Position numbers and translations under genes: made by a program
NCBI GenBank assembly: GCA_021151835.1
Contig: JAGKWO010000018.1
Span: 20,662 to 84,661 of the forward strand
Direction: 5' to 3'
Source of the DNA: Gammaproteobacteria bacterium
GTDB taxonomy: Bacteria > Pseudomonadota > Gammaproteobacteria > Pseudomonadales > Cellvibrionaceae
Length of the DNA stretch: 64,000 nt
Part shown: one piece after another, positions 8,072-16,742 of the stretch
Layout of the letters: each line of letters starts with the position of its first letter
Position numbering within the stretch: the first letter of the stretch is position 1
The notes under the pieces: model-generated
Database searches by the model: none
The model's input: the letters and a program-made list of their open reading frames with translations, nothing else
What the model was told of the DNA's origin: nothing

Positions 8072-8605
8072 TTAATCGCAATTATTTATTTTTTCTTTTC
8101 GTTTTTGCGCCCGACGCATCGCAAAAAAGTTGCTGAGTTGATGTTGGCATTGCGTTGCCAGTAAACCACCGGAATAACCGACACTATGATTAAAATAATC
8201 GTTATTCAATAATTGCGATTTGCTCACTACCGCACCCGCTTTAGGTTCCGTTGTTCCAAAAACCAGGCGCGCGATTCGTGCATGCACCAAAGCCCCGACA
8301 CACATAGTGCAAGGCTCCAGCGTTACATAAATAGTGGAATCAATTAAGCGATAGTTCTGTAGCTGGTTGGCCGCTTGTCGCAACGCGATAATTTCCGCAT
8401 GCGCAGTCGGATCACAGGCGGTAATCGGTTGGTTAAAGCCCTCTCCCACTATTGCACCCGCTTTTACAATCACAGCACCTACGGGAACTTCACCCAGAGC
8501 TTCTGCCTTTGCAGCCAAACTGATTGCATATTCCATCCAACGCGCATCCTCAACAGAAAACTCTGCTGGAAGCTGGATCATATTTTCTTGTTCGTTACTA
8601 CTCAC
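8072..8605 (-). CDS. tadA: tRNA-specific adenosine deaminase TadA
   Basis: 177 residues from a GTG start that overlaps the stop of the upstream DUF1653 gene (GTGA), which suggests translational coupling; an in-frame ATG lies eight codons later. Zinc-binding and catalytic motif HAE (H69, E71) and PCTMC (C99, C102) are intact, with PVGAVIV before them. TadA converts A34 to inosine in the anticodon of tRNA-Arg(ACG), needed to read CGC/CGA codons, and is normally essential. Length fits the family. Confidence 0.95.
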   Translation of the reverse strand: MSSNEQENMIQLPAEFSVEDARWMEYAISLAAKAEALGEVPVGAVIVKAGAIVGEGFNQPITACDPTAHAEIIALRQAANQLQNYRLIDSTIYVTLEPCTMCVGALVHARIARLVFGTTEPKAGAVVSKSQLLNNDYFNHSVGYSGGLLATQCQHQLSNFFAMRRAQKRKEKINNCD

Positions 8606-8871
8606 GAATTTCTATCGCTCACAATTGGAGCCAAATAATTCAGCTGTTCTGTTGCTGTTAATTCACGCACCAAACGAAAACGCGGAATAGTCTCACCGGC
8701 AATCTCAATAGTACCAGTGAATAAATCCAGGGGCCGCACCGACCATCCATAGTCATCGTACAAATAGCGATACACAACATAAGGTTCGTTGGTTTCACTG
8801 TGCATCGCTACCTGGAAGACAAAATAATCCCTGCCTTTGTAATGACGATACAAACCGGATTTCAGGCTCAT
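8602..8871 (-). CDS. DUF1653 domain protein
   Basis: An 89-residue protein with the DUF1653 pattern: YRHYKGRDYFVFQVAMHSET, VVYRYLYDDYGWSVRPLDLF and PRFRLV. The family is widespread and small, with no established biochemical role. It starts with ATG immediately before the stop of the CoA-transferase gene (adjacent, no gap) and its stop overlaps the GTG of tadA, so the three genes are read as one unit. Confidence 0.85.
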   Translation of the reverse strand: MSLKSGLYRHYKGRDYFVFQVAMHSETNEPYVVYRYLYDDYGWSVRPLDLFTGTIEIAGETIPRFRLVRELTATEQLNYLAPIVSDRNS

Positions 8872-10071
8872 TTATATAACACCCGAGTTTTTTAATTCCT
8901 GAATTTTTTCAGGAGAGAAATTTAATATCGATTGCAAAATTTCCTGCGTGTGGCCGCCCACATCACCGCCCGGCCACTCAGTGCGGCCCGGTGTGGCAGA
9001 CAGCTTGGGCAGGATGGCCGGAATTTTTAGCGGCTTGCCATTGATTTCTACCTGCTCGAACATTCCCCGCGCAGTAAAATGTGGATCTGCAAACATATCC
9101 TGCACATTATAAATGGGGCCGGCAGGTACACGTGCAACGTCCAGCAATTGCAAAATGTCGTCAGAGTTTTTGCTCATGCACCAGGCCGCAAGCGCATTAT
9201 CAATTTCCAATTCATGTTGTACACGCCCGGCATTATTAGCCATGCGCGGATCACGCGCCATTTCCGGATGACCAGCTACTTCCATTAAACGCTGGAAAAT
9301 AGAATCGCCGTTACCACCAATGACGACATATTTTCCATTTTTACAACGGTAGGTGTTGGTGGGAACTATGCCAGTAACCGTAGTACCCGACGGCTCGCGA
9401 ATTACGCCCGCCCCGGAAAACTCCGGCACCACCGCTTCCATCAAATTGAACATGGATTCATAGAGCGCCACATCGACCACCTGGCCTGCTCCCGCAGTAT
9501 TTCTCTCACGCTCCAGCAATGCCAGCGCAATTCCCAAGGCAGCATGGATACCGGAAATGGTATCGCCAATACTTAAATTAGGGCGTACCGGTGCCTGGTC
9601 GGGAAAACCGTTGACATAACGGAAACCACTCATACCTTCGCATACAGAAGCAAAACCGGGTTTACTCGCATAAGGGCCTGATTGCCCATAACCGGAAATG
9701 CGCGCATAAATAATTCCGGGATTGGTCTTTTTAATTTCTTCCGGGCCAAGCCCCCAGGATTCCATAACACCGGGGCGAAAATTTTCGATAACAACATCTG
9801 CATTTTCAATTAACTGCCGCGCGATGTGCTGGGCTTCAATTTTTTTTAAATCCAGCGTAATACTTTTTTTATTCCTGCCGATACTGCGCCACCAATGCGA
9901 TGTGCCATTTTCCAACACACGCCAACCGCGAATCGGGTCGCCTTCCGGCGGTTCGATTTTTATAACCTCTGCACCAAAATATCCCAGCATACATCCGGCA
10001 AAAGGCCCTGCAAGTAATTGGCCGATTTCGATAACGCGAATACCATCAAGGGGACGGCGTTGATTTATCAT
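8872..10071 (-). CDS. Class III (CaiB/BaiF family) acyl-CoA transferase
   Basis: About 399 residues from the ATG at 10071; the frame can be extended ten codons to 10101, but the family begins near RRPLDGIRVIEIGQLLAGPF. Further family features are GAEVIKIEPPEGDP, RNKKSITLDLK, the VIENFRPGVMESWGLG segment and a conserved region SIGDTISGIHAALG with the probable catalytic aspartate. Such enzymes move CoA between carboxylic acids by a ping-pong mechanism; the substrate cannot be told from sequence. It is the first gene of a unit with the DUF1653 protein and tadA. Confidence 0.88.
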   Translation of the reverse strand: MINQRRPLDGIRVIEIGQLLAGPFAGCMLGYFGAEVIKIEPPEGDPIRGWRVLENGTSHWWRSIGRNKKSITLDLKKIEAQHIARQLIENADVVIENFRPGVMESWGLGPEEIKKTNPGIIYARISGYGQSGPYASKPGFASVCEGMSGFRYVNGFPDQAPVRPNLSIGDTISGIHAALGIALALLERERNTAGAGQVVDVALYESMFNLMEAVVPEFSGAGVIREPSGTTVTGIVPTNTYRCKNGKYVVIGGNGDSIFQRLMEVAGHPEMARDPRMANNAGRVQHELEIDNALAAWCMSKNSDDILQLLDVARVPAGPIYNVQDMFADPHFTARGMFEQVEINGKPLKIPAILPKLSATPGRTEWPGGDVGGHTQEILQSILNFSPEKIQELKNSGVI

Positions 10072-10149
10072 AAATTGCTTCTCTTCAATGTCTTCGTTCA
10101 ATGCGTTCCTTCAATAGGGAACAGACAACGTTTAGATGTCCCATACCTT

Positions 10150-11136
10150 TCAGCGAAAGGCATTAACAGCCAGGATTATTTTCCCGATGTGCCGGCTCGA
10201 CTCCATTCGCAAATGCGCAGCGGCAATTTGCTCGAATGGAAAAATGGAATCAATTACCGGTTTTATTTTTTGTGCGCGGAGCAAAGGCCAGACTTGCTCT
10301 TCCAATTCAGTGGCGATGCGAGCTTTCAGTGCAGCAGATTGCGCACGCAACGTAGAGCCGGTGAGAACCAAACGTTTTAGCATCAACGGCATTAAATCAA
10401 CCGTAACCTTGCTACCGTTTAAAAAAGCAATATTGACAATACGCGCATCTTTCGCCGCCGCTGAAAAATTGCGCTGGATATAATCACCACCAACCATATC
10501 CAAGATTACATTACACCCCTGCCCTGCGGTTATTGTTTTTATCACGGCAACAAAATCCTGTTCGCGATAATTAATTGCCGTTGCACCGGATTTTTCTATC
10601 GCCAGGCATTTTTCCACTGAACCGGCGGTGGCAATTACAGTAGCGCCAAACGCTTGCGCCAACTGAATAGCGGCAATGCCTATACCGCTGGTTCCGCCAT
10701 GAACCAGCAATGTTTCGCCCGCCGTTAATTGCGCACGCTGGAACAAATTGTGCCACACGGTAAAAAAAGTTTCTGGCAACGCCGCTGCTTCAAGGTAAGA
10801 AAACTGTTCGGGGATTGGCAAACACTGCGCGGCGGGCGCAACAGCGTATTCAGCGTAACCACCGCCATTAACCAAAGCACAAACGCTGTCGCCAACCTGC
10901 CAACGCGTTACATTTTCGCCACAAGCAATAATTTCTCCAGCGACTTCAAGCCCCAGTATTGGCGACGCATCGGCCGGCGGTGGATAAAGCCCCTGGCGCT
11001 GCAAAATATCGGGGCGATTAATTCCGGCAGCATGGACACGGATTAAAACCTCATCCGCTTTAACAGCTGGAGTTTGGGCTTCATCGATAAATAACTGCGA
11101 AGCATCGCCAGGATTTTTAGTGGTTATGTATTTCAT
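10150..11136 (-). CDS. NAD(P)H quinone oxidoreductase, zeta-crystallin/PIG3-like MDR
   Basis: About 328 residues from the ATG at 11136 (MKYITTK); the extension to a TTG at 11151 would overlap pdxH. Medium-chain dehydrogenase fold without the zinc-ligand pattern: GroES-like N-terminus with AGINRPDILQRQG, ILGLEVAG and the PIG3-type ALPETFFTVW, then the nucleotide-binding motif GGTSGIGIAAIQLAQ. Probable NADPH-dependent reduction of quinones or reactive enones. It starts 5 bp after the pdxH stop, so it is co-transcribed with pdxH. Confidence 0.9.
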   Translation of the reverse strand: MKYITTKNPGDASQLFIDEAQTPAVKADEVLIRVHAAGINRPDILQRQGLYPPPADASPILGLEVAGEIIACGENVTRWQVGDSVCALVNGGGYAEYAVAPAAQCLPIPEQFSYLEAAALPETFFTVWHNLFQRAQLTAGETLLVHGGTSGIGIAAIQLAQAFGATVIATAGSVEKCLAIEKSGATAINYREQDFVAVIKTITAGQGCNVILDMVGGDYIQRNFSAAAKDARIVNIAFLNGSKVTVDLMPLMLKRLVLTGSTLRAQSAALKARIATELEEQVWPLLRAQKIKPVIDSIFPFEQIAAAHLRMESSRHIGKIILAVNAFR

Positions 11137-11140
11137 TGGA

Positions 11141-11785
11141 TCAGGGCTCAAGGCGCTGGATCAACCAGGAACCATTTTGCTGCAAGTTATATTCAAAGCG
11201 ATCATGCAGACGTGCAGCACCGCCTTGCCAGAATTCGATTTGATGTGGCTTTATGCGGAAGCCGCCCCAAAAATCCGGTAGTGGCACTTCACCTTTGGCA
11301 AATTTATTTTTCATCGTTTCAAACTGCTGCATCAACAACGCACGCGATGAAATGGGTTTGCTTTGCTGCGATGCCCAGGCACCTAATTGGCTAGCACGCG
11401 GGCGAGTTACAAAATACTTCAATACTTCTGCAGTGGATAATTGCTCGGCTACACCGCACACTTTCACCTGCCGCTCCAGAAAGTACCAGGGAAAGTGTAA
11501 ACTGATTTTCGGATTCTGTTTTAAATCCTGCGCTTTGCGGCTATTCAGGTTGGTGTAAAACACAAATCCTTGTTCATCCATATGCTTAAGCAAAACGATA
11601 CGCTGCGATGGCTGGCCAGTTGCATCTACCGTCGCAATAGTCATTGCATTCGGGTCGGGAATTCCGGATTTGATAGTTTGTTCCATCCAGCGATTAAATT
11701 GTTCAAAAGGACTGGCCGCCAGATCGGCTAATTCCAAACCGCCCTGCGTATATTCGCGGCGAAAATCTTCCAGCTTTAATTCCAT
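11141..11785 (-). CDS. pdxH: Pyridoxine/pyridoxamine 5'-phosphate oxidase PdxH
   Basis: 214 residues, the family's normal length. It has the FMN-binding RIVLLK and FVFYTN segments, the SRKAQDL motif, the FPWYFLERQV region and the C-terminal FWGGFRIKPHQIEFWQGG and RLHDRF signatures. It is the last step of pyridoxal 5'-phosphate synthesis and salvage, oxidising PNP or PMP with oxygen. It heads a two-gene unit with the quinone oxidoreductase, with a bidirectional terminator just upstream of it. Confidence 0.96.
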   Translation of the reverse strand: MELKLEDFRREYTQGGLELADLAASPFEQFNRWMEQTIKSGIPDPNAMTIATVDATGQPSQRIVLLKHMDEQGFVFYTNLNSRKAQDLKQNPKISLHFPWYFLERQVKVCGVAEQLSTAEVLKYFVTRPRASQLGAWASQQSKPISSRALLMQQFETMKNKFAKGEVPLPDFWGGFRIKPHQIEFWQGGAARLHDRFEYNLQQNGSWLIQRLEP

Positions 11786-11833
11786 ACAGTAGCTCCGTCA
11801 TAAACGCATTCATGCGCGTCAGACCCATGAAAT

Positions 11834-11862
11834 AAAAAGGCACTGCCATGCAGTGCCTTTTT
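11834..11862. terminator. Bidirectional rho-independent terminator
   Basis: AAAAAGGCACTGC-CAT-GCAGTGCCTTTTT: a perfect 9-bp GC-rich stem with A and T runs on the two sides. It lies between pdxH and the catalase gene. Confidence 0.85.
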
Positions 11863-12033
11863 GTGACGCCTTGCAAGAGGCTATTCTACCCCATGAAATC
11901 AACAATGCGAGAGAGGAAACTTGCGTGGTTCATTGCCCTTATTGCCGTAATTAAGCTTGACCACATCCAGCTGGCGCAGTAGATAAGGTTTGCAATCCTG
12001 ATGATAAACACCGGTGACAAAAGATCCTCGCAC

Positions 12034-12063
12034 AAATAAAAACGCCGCTCACCAGAGCGGCGT
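12034..12063 (-). terminator. Catalase gene terminator
   Basis: On the minus strand ACGCCGCT (12063-12056) pairs with AGCGGCGT (12049-12042) around a six-base loop, followed by TTTTTATTT. It lies about 25 bp after the catalase stop codon. Confidence 0.85.
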
Positions 12064-12087
12064 CGTCGCAATCTTGCTTCAGCAAAA

Positions 12088-13533
12088 TCACAAGAGGGCT
12101 TTTACCCGCGCAGCGTAATCAGGGTCAGCCTTGTGCAAATATCCCAGGATGCGCTCCTGAATTGATGTATTGGCTTGCGATAACCCGGCAGCCACATTGC
12201 GCGCAAGCTGCGCCTTTTGATCATCATTCATCAATCGAAACAAATCACCCGCCTGGGAATAATAATCTTCACTCAGTTGATCGTAGCGATCTACCACCGC
12301 ATTACTTAATACCATTGGCGGCTCTCTATAAGCCGGATTCGGCGCCGGGTAACCCTGGGCAGCACGATCATTCGGGTAATAATTTGCTCCACTGGTTTGC
12401 ACCTGGTTGCCATGACCAAACGGACAGCCGGCTGCTGCACCATCGCGCTGGTAGTGATTCACCGGGCAACGCGGCGCATTTACCGGCAATTGGTTGTGAT
12501 TCACACCTACGCGATAACGATGCGCATCCTGATAGGCGAGCAAACGCGCTTGCAACATTTTATCCGGTGATGCTCCGGTACCCGGCACCAGATTGCTCGG
12601 TGCAAATGCAGACTGTTCGGTTTCAGCAAAATAATTTTGCACATTACGATTTAATTCAAGCTGGCCAATTTCAATTAACGGGTAATCTTTGTGTGGCCAG
12701 ACTTTGGTTAAATCAAATGGATTGATATGGTAAGTCTCCGCTTCTTTCTCGGGCATGATCTGGATTTTTACTGTCCAGCTGGGAAACTCACCGCGATCAA
12801 TCGCATCAATCAAATCTTTTTGCGCGCCGAACGGCGGTTGTTTTGCGGCTTCTTCATCAGTCAGGGTTTTAATGCCCTGATTGGTTTTGAAATGCCACTT
12901 CACCCAGTAACGCTCGCCTTTGTCATTCCACAAACTCAATGTGTGTGAACTAAAACCATGAACGTGGCGATAAGACAACGGAATGCCGCGATCAGACATT
13001 AATATCGTCATTTGATGTAGCGACTGCGGGTGATTGGCCCAGAATTCGTAAGCAGCAGCGGGGTCAGGTAAATTGGTTTGTGGATTTTTCTTTTGCGAGT
13101 GAATGAAATCGGGAAACTTGATCGGATCATTCAAAAAGAATACCGGTGTGTTATTACCAACCACATCGTAATTGCCCTGACGGGTATAAAACTTCACGGC
13201 GAAACCGCGCGGGTCACGCGCATAATCACTTGAATCCTGGCCGCCGCCCACGGTGGAAAAACGTAAAAATACTTCGGTCTTATCACCTTCTTTTTGCAAA
13301 AAATCAGCAACCGTATAGTCACTCAAGGTCTTGCTCAGGGTGAAGTGACCATAGGCACCGGTACCGCGCGCATGTACTACGCGCTCGGGGATTCGTTCGC
13401 GGTTAAAATGCGCGAGTTTTTCAAATAAATAATGGTTGTCGAACGTAAGCGGGCCGCGTGGACCAACACTGATACTATTGTTGTCATCGGCCACGGGAGC
13501 GCCAGCAGAAGTAGTCAAATCGATTTTGCTCAT
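12088..13533 (-). CDS. Monofunctional heme catalase (small subunit)
   Basis: About 481 residues from the ATG at 13533, which has GGATGA about 8 bases ahead; a second ATG at 13548 is also in frame. Distal histidine in RVVHARGTGAYG (about H54), the GNNTPVFF asparagine, and the proximal heme-ligand tyrosine in ARLLAYQDAHRYR (about 337). It has the length of small-subunit (clade 3) catalases that bind NADPH, and no C-terminal flavodoxin-like domain. It degrades hydrogen peroxide in the cytoplasm. It is monocistronic with its own terminator. The 280-bp upstream region is AT-rich; I cannot identify an OxyR site with confidence. Confidence 0.95.
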   Translation of the reverse strand: MSKIDLTTSAGAPVADDNNSISVGPRGPLTFDNHYLFEKLAHFNRERIPERVVHARGTGAYGHFTLSKTLSDYTVADFLQKEGDKTEVFLRFSTVGGGQDSSDYARDPRGFAVKFYTRQGNYDVVGNNTPVFFLNDPIKFPDFIHSQKKNPQTNLPDPAAAYEFWANHPQSLHQMTILMSDRGIPLSYRHVHGFSSHTLSLWNDKGERYWVKWHFKTNQGIKTLTDEEAAKQPPFGAQKDLIDAIDRGEFPSWTVKIQIMPEKEAETYHINPFDLTKVWPHKDYPLIEIGQLELNRNVQNYFAETEQSAFAPSNLVPGTGASPDKMLQARLLAYQDAHRYRVGVNHNQLPVNAPRCPVNHYQRDGAAAGCPFGHGNQVQTSGANYYPNDRAAQGYPAPNPAYREPPMVLSNAVVDRYDQLSEDYYSQAGDLFRLMNDDQKAQLARNVAAGLSQANTSIQERILGYLHKADPDYAARVKALL

Positions 13534-13813
13534 AATTACATCATCCATTAGTGATTTAAATTAAGTGGCTGGAATACATCGCCATGATAGGCGACAGCAC
13601 GAAATATAAAAAATCAATTATTATTATTTGATTAATAGCTTTTACCATTAGATCAAATTTTTACACTGACAAAACCTTCACATAAAAATCGTGGTCCTAA
13701 CCCTTGCCACCAGCTAAACTACACAGTACGACAAATAAGGATTCGCGCGCCATGATGCCGGGATGAGCGCTTAAACAATCCTAGACTATGATCCTGACCC
13801 AGCCAGTAAACCT

Positions 13814-14437
13814 ATGAGTATCTTCCAATCCGTTGTCGGTGTTATTTTGGCCGGCGGCCTGGCCAAACGTATGGGCGGCGGCGATAAGTGCCTCCTTCCC
13901 CTCGCTGGCAAAACCCTGTTGCAACGGACTGTTGAACGCGCCCAACCCCAGGTTGGAACATTATTATTAAATGCCAATGGCAGTAGTTTGCGTTTTGCCC
14001 GGACGCGCTTACCTGTCATCCCGGATGTATTTCCCAACAACCTGGGTCCATTGGCCGGCATTCATGCTGGCCTGAAAAGAATGCATCTCGACAATCCTGA
14101 TGCGGAATGGCTGGTGAGTTTTGCTTCCGATACACCATTTTTCCCAACTGATCTGGTGGAGCGCCTGCTTGGTGCTGCCGTCGCGAGTAAAAGCTTGCTG
14201 GCAGTAGCAGCCTCTAAAAATCGCACCCACCCGATATTTTCACTGTGGCATGCGTCCCTGCTGGAAAAAATTGAACAGCAATTGCAAAGCGGGGATATTC
14301 CACGCCTGCAAGATTGGGTCAAACAACAGAAAATGGTACAAGTTGAATTTGCAGCGGATGCCTTTGACCCGTTCCTGAATATCAATACCCCGCAAGACCT
14401 GTACGCCGCAGAACCTATTGCTGCATTGATTAAATAA
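13814..14437 (+). CDS. mobA: Molybdenum cofactor guanylyltransferase MobA
   Basis: 207 residues. Nucleotidyltransferase signature LAGGLAKRMGGGDK at about 12-25, then FPNNLGPLAGIHAGL, the FASDTPFFP metal-binding aspartate, and a C-terminal NTPQDL. MobA joins GMP to molybdopterin to give the bis-MGD cofactor used by the DMSO reductase family. No other moco genes are nearby. Despite the shared symbol this is unrelated to plasmid mobilisation proteins. Confidence 0.93.
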   Translation: MSIFQSVVGVILAGGLAKRMGGGDKCLLPLAGKTLLQRTVERAQPQVGTLLLNANGSSLRFARTRLPVIPDVFPNNLGPLAGIHAGLKRMHLDNPDAEWLVSFASDTPFFPTDLVERLLGAAVASKSLLAVAASKNRTHPIFSLWHASLLEKIEQQLQSGDIPRLQDWVKQQKMVQVEFAADAFDPFLNINTPQDLYAAEPIAALIK

Positions 14438-14503
14438 AACGGGGATCGCCTGAAACTCGCCAGGCTGTTATGCTTTTCCAAAATTTTTTTGAGGGAAATA
14501 GCA

Positions 14504-14908
14504 ATGTGGTGGCGAGTGCTGTGTGTAATACAATTTTGCGGTTTGCTGGCGATTTATACGTATCTCGGGTTAACTCCCCATCCCGAACAATCAGTGCCAA
14601 TGTTCAATGATTTATTAATGCATTTTTCCGGCTACATTGTTGCTGCTATTTCCATTAGCTTTGCGTTTCCCAAGTGGGTGCTTTGGCACCGAGCAGCCCT
14701 CCTGATCAGCTATTCTTTTGCCATCGAAGTAGGCCAGCATTTTAATCCGCCACGCACCTTTAGCCTTGCCGATATGCTGGCAAACAGCAGCGGCGTTATT
14801 TTAGGCTTATGCATCATTTTCTTACTGACCAGGTATGTAACCCCGTTTACCAAATTGCTTTACTGGAAAACAAATTTAAATAACGGCGCAATCAGTTCCA
14901 ATTCCTGA
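14504..14908 (+). CDS. VanZ-like membrane protein
   Basis: About 134 residues from the ATG at 14504 with GAGGGA seven bases upstream; the frame can be read from a TTG at 14489 but this has no such site. Four hydrophobic segments, LTPHPEQ near the first loop, FNDLLMHFSGY, then EVGQHFNPPRTFSLADMLANSSG, which is the VanZ-like family pattern (E..Q.F.P.R..S..D...N..G). Founder VanZ gives low-level teicoplanin resistance, but most members are of unknown role. It starts 66 bp after mobA. The stop lies in a 15-base palindrome, TGAACCCCGGGTTCA (14906-14920). Confidence 0.8.
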   Translation: MWWRVLCVIQFCGLLAIYTYLGLTPHPEQSVPMFNDLLMHFSGYIVAAISISFAFPKWVLWHRAALLISYSFAIEVGQHFNPPRTFSLADMLANSSGVILGLCIIFLLTRYVTPFTKLLYWKTNLNNGAISSNS

Positions 14909-14928
14909 ACCCCGGGTTCATTAGTATC

Positions 14929-15531
14929 ATGGCCAGGAACATTTTTTTATTTATCAGTTTGTTATTGGCATTTGTTTTCACGCCCGTTATGGCGGGCGGT
15001 TTAAACAAGGCTGATTTACTCGTTGATGCCGCGATCAAACAGACTACCGATAAGGTTACCTACAACGGTGCCTACTTTAAAATCGCCTATCCGATGGGGG
15101 ATATACCTGCAGAGTATGGGGTATGTACCGATGTGGTAATTCGCGCATACCGTAAACTCGGCATCGATTTGCAGCAATTGGTTCATGAAGACATGCGTGG
15201 AAATTTTTCGCTTTACCCGGCAAAGCGCAACTGGGGCCAAACAAAAACTGATACCAATATTGATCACCGCCGCGTCCCTAACCTGCAAACATTTTTTACC
15301 CGTCACGGCAAAAAACTCGCGGTAACAGCCCAGGGGGAAAATTACCAGAGCGGTGATTTGGTCACCTGGATTTTACCGGGCAATCTTCCGCATATTGGTG
15401 TGGTCACCAATAAATTATCGATGGATGGCCAGCGCCCATTGATTGTCCACAATATTGGCGCCGGGCCCAAACTCGACGATATATTGTTTGCTTATCCAAT
15501 CAGCGGACACTATCGCTACGGTTTATTTTAA
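14929..15531 (+). CDS. DUF1287 exported protein, NlpC/P60-like fold
   Basis: 200 residues with a signal peptide cleaved near VMAGG. DUF1287 pattern: YFKIAYPMGDIP, then GVCTDVVIRAYRKLGIDLQ with a cysteine at 66, HEDM, DTNIDHRRVPNL, and a conserved LPHIGVV histidine near 155. Cys and His placed this way suggest an NlpC/P60-like papain fold acting on peptidoglycan or peptides; the activity is not established. Its last 32 bases overlap the 3' end of the convergent esterase gene. Confidence 0.82.
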   Translation: MARNIFLFISLLLAFVFTPVMAGGLNKADLLVDAAIKQTTDKVTYNGAYFKIAYPMGDIPAEYGVCTDVVIRAYRKLGIDLQQLVHEDMRGNFSLYPAKRNWGQTKTDTNIDHRRVPNLQTFFTRHGKKLAVTAQGENYQSGDLVTWILPGNLPHIGVVTNKLSMDGQRPLIVHNIGAGPKLDDILFAYPISGHYRYGLF

Positions 15532-16513
15532 ATTGCTGATCCAGAAATGTAACAACAATATCCACTGCAGATGTTAACCAGGGATCAAACAACCAGAACG
15601 AATGCGGAGTACCGGAAAGTTGCGAGACCTGGTAAGGAATTGCCAAGGGCTTCATTTTTTCAATCATTTCTTTATGCCCTACACTGAACCGCTCCTGGGC
15701 GCTGATCAAAAATAAAATCGGCGGGGTATTTTTATTTACATAGAATATCGGCGATGCCTCATGCCAATGCGCTGTTTTTTCGGCATAACGCCCGCCGAAC
15801 CAGGCACCAGCTGCAGAGGGATTTTTACGGGGATCATCTTCATGGAGTCGCGCCGCTGCCGAAGTGAAATCGGATAACCCATCAATATTAATAATTGCCT
15901 GCACAGCGCTGGAAATAGTGGATGTTTTTACTTGCGGATCAAATTTTTCTATTCCTGCGGTCACACCCGTCAAGCTGGCGATTTGCCCTCCGGCGGAGCC
16001 ACCGGCAATCGCGATAAGCTCAGGATCTACTCCATATTTTTTAGCGCTGCTCCGCAACCAGCGAATTGCCGCTTTCGCATCGTAAATAGCTGCGGGATAA
16101 AGTGCTTCACCGGATAAGCGATAACTCATTGTTGCAGCGACGTAACCATGCTCCGCCATCGCCACTGCAAAAGGAGTGAAATTGGTTCTGTAACCTGAAG
16201 CCCAACCGCCGCCATGCACAAAAATAATCCCTGGCCGCAATTGTTTGCTATTGGTTTTGGGTAAATATAAATCCAGCTGCAATGCGCGGTTTCCATAGCG
16301 CACATAGGTGATGTTTTTCATTTCTTTAACCGTCGCCGGCACACTCACACTGGCAATAGTGATAAACGGGTAATCGCCAATTAATTTCCGGTAGGTATTT
16401 TCTGCGGTATATGTGTTAGCAGGATTTTCAATCCGGGTAATTGTCTGGCAACCAGCGATCTGGACAACCAATAAAGCAATACTGATAAGGCGTAGAAAAA
16501 TAATCATGTTCAC
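15500..16513 (-). CDS. Lipoprotein alpha/beta hydrolase (HSL/BD-FAE-type esterase)
   Basis: 337 residues. Lipoprotein signal with lipobox VQIAGC (Cys22), oxyanion motif HGGGW at about 100-104, nucleophile elbow GGSAGG (Ser about 173), and a probable catalytic histidine in GTPHSFW near the C-terminus; the acid is probably in the FLISAQERF region. This is the layout of BD-FAE/carboxylesterase-like hydrolases, some of which deacylate plant polysaccharides, fitting a cell-wall degrader, but the substrate is unknown. An alternative start is the ATG two codons later. Ends overlap the DUF1287 gene tail to tail. Confidence 0.82.
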   Translation of the reverse strand: MNMIIFLRLISIALLVVQIAGCQTITRIENPANTYTAENTYRKLIGDYPFITIASVSVPATVKEMKNITYVRYGNRALQLDLYLPKTNSKQLRPGIIFVHGGGWASGYRTNFTPFAVAMAEHGYVAATMSYRLSGEALYPAAIYDAKAAIRWLRSSAKKYGVDPELIAIAGGSAGGQIASLTGVTAGIEKFDPQVKTSTISSAVQAIINIDGLSDFTSAAARLHEDDPRKNPSAAGAWFGGRYAEKTAHWHEASPIFYVNKNTPPILFLISAQERFSVGHKEMIEKMKPLAIPYQVSQLSGTPHSFWLFDPWLTSAVDIVVTFLDQQFKINRSDSVR

Positions 16514-16622
16514 TCACTCGCTGGCGAATTGAGAAAACCGAAATTTTATGCCGATATTTTTTTGTTAAGTGTACCGATGAAAAACAAGAAGTGCATCAAT
16601 AAACATTCCATGCGATAACACC

Positions 16623-16682
16623 AATGCCCACCATAAAAACTAAATGCCCCACTGTAAAAACCAATGCCCCACTGTAAAAACT
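16623..16682. repeat. Three tandem 20-bp repeats
   Basis: Units at 16623-16642, 16643-16662 and 16663-16682. Units two and three differ only at the last base (AATGCCCCACTGTAAAAAC plus C or T); unit one differs in a few positions. They lie just ahead of the terminator between aceF and the esterase. No coding or regulatory role is evident. Confidence 0.85.
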
Positions 16683-16693
16683 AAATGAAAACA

Positions 16694-16720
16694 AAAAGGC
16701 CAGCAATGAGCTGGCCTTTT
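16694..16720. terminator. Terminator of the aceEF operon (bidirectional form)
   Basis: AAAAGGCCAGC pairs perfectly with GCTGGCCTTTT around loop AATGA. It lies 23 bp past the aceF stop. Confidence 0.85.
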
Positions 16721-16742
16721 GTTGATTCATTGGCGAACGATA

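Noticed and set aside
7915..8136. 73-codon frame across the heptamer repeat
   Set aside because: The protein would be mostly REKGKGK repeats and its end runs over the opposite strand of tadA. It is an artefact of the repeat.
11886..12071. 61-codon minus-strand frame before the catalase terminator
   Set aside because: It starts in the catalase terminator hairpin region and resembles no protein; no ribosome-binding site.
13814..14437. Mobilisation protein MobA, suggesting a mobile element
   Set aside because: The sequence is the molybdopterin guanylyltransferase MobA; there is no relaxase motif.
16623..16682. Possible CRISPR array
   Set aside because: Units are contiguous with no spacers, only three copies, and no cas genes are in the window.
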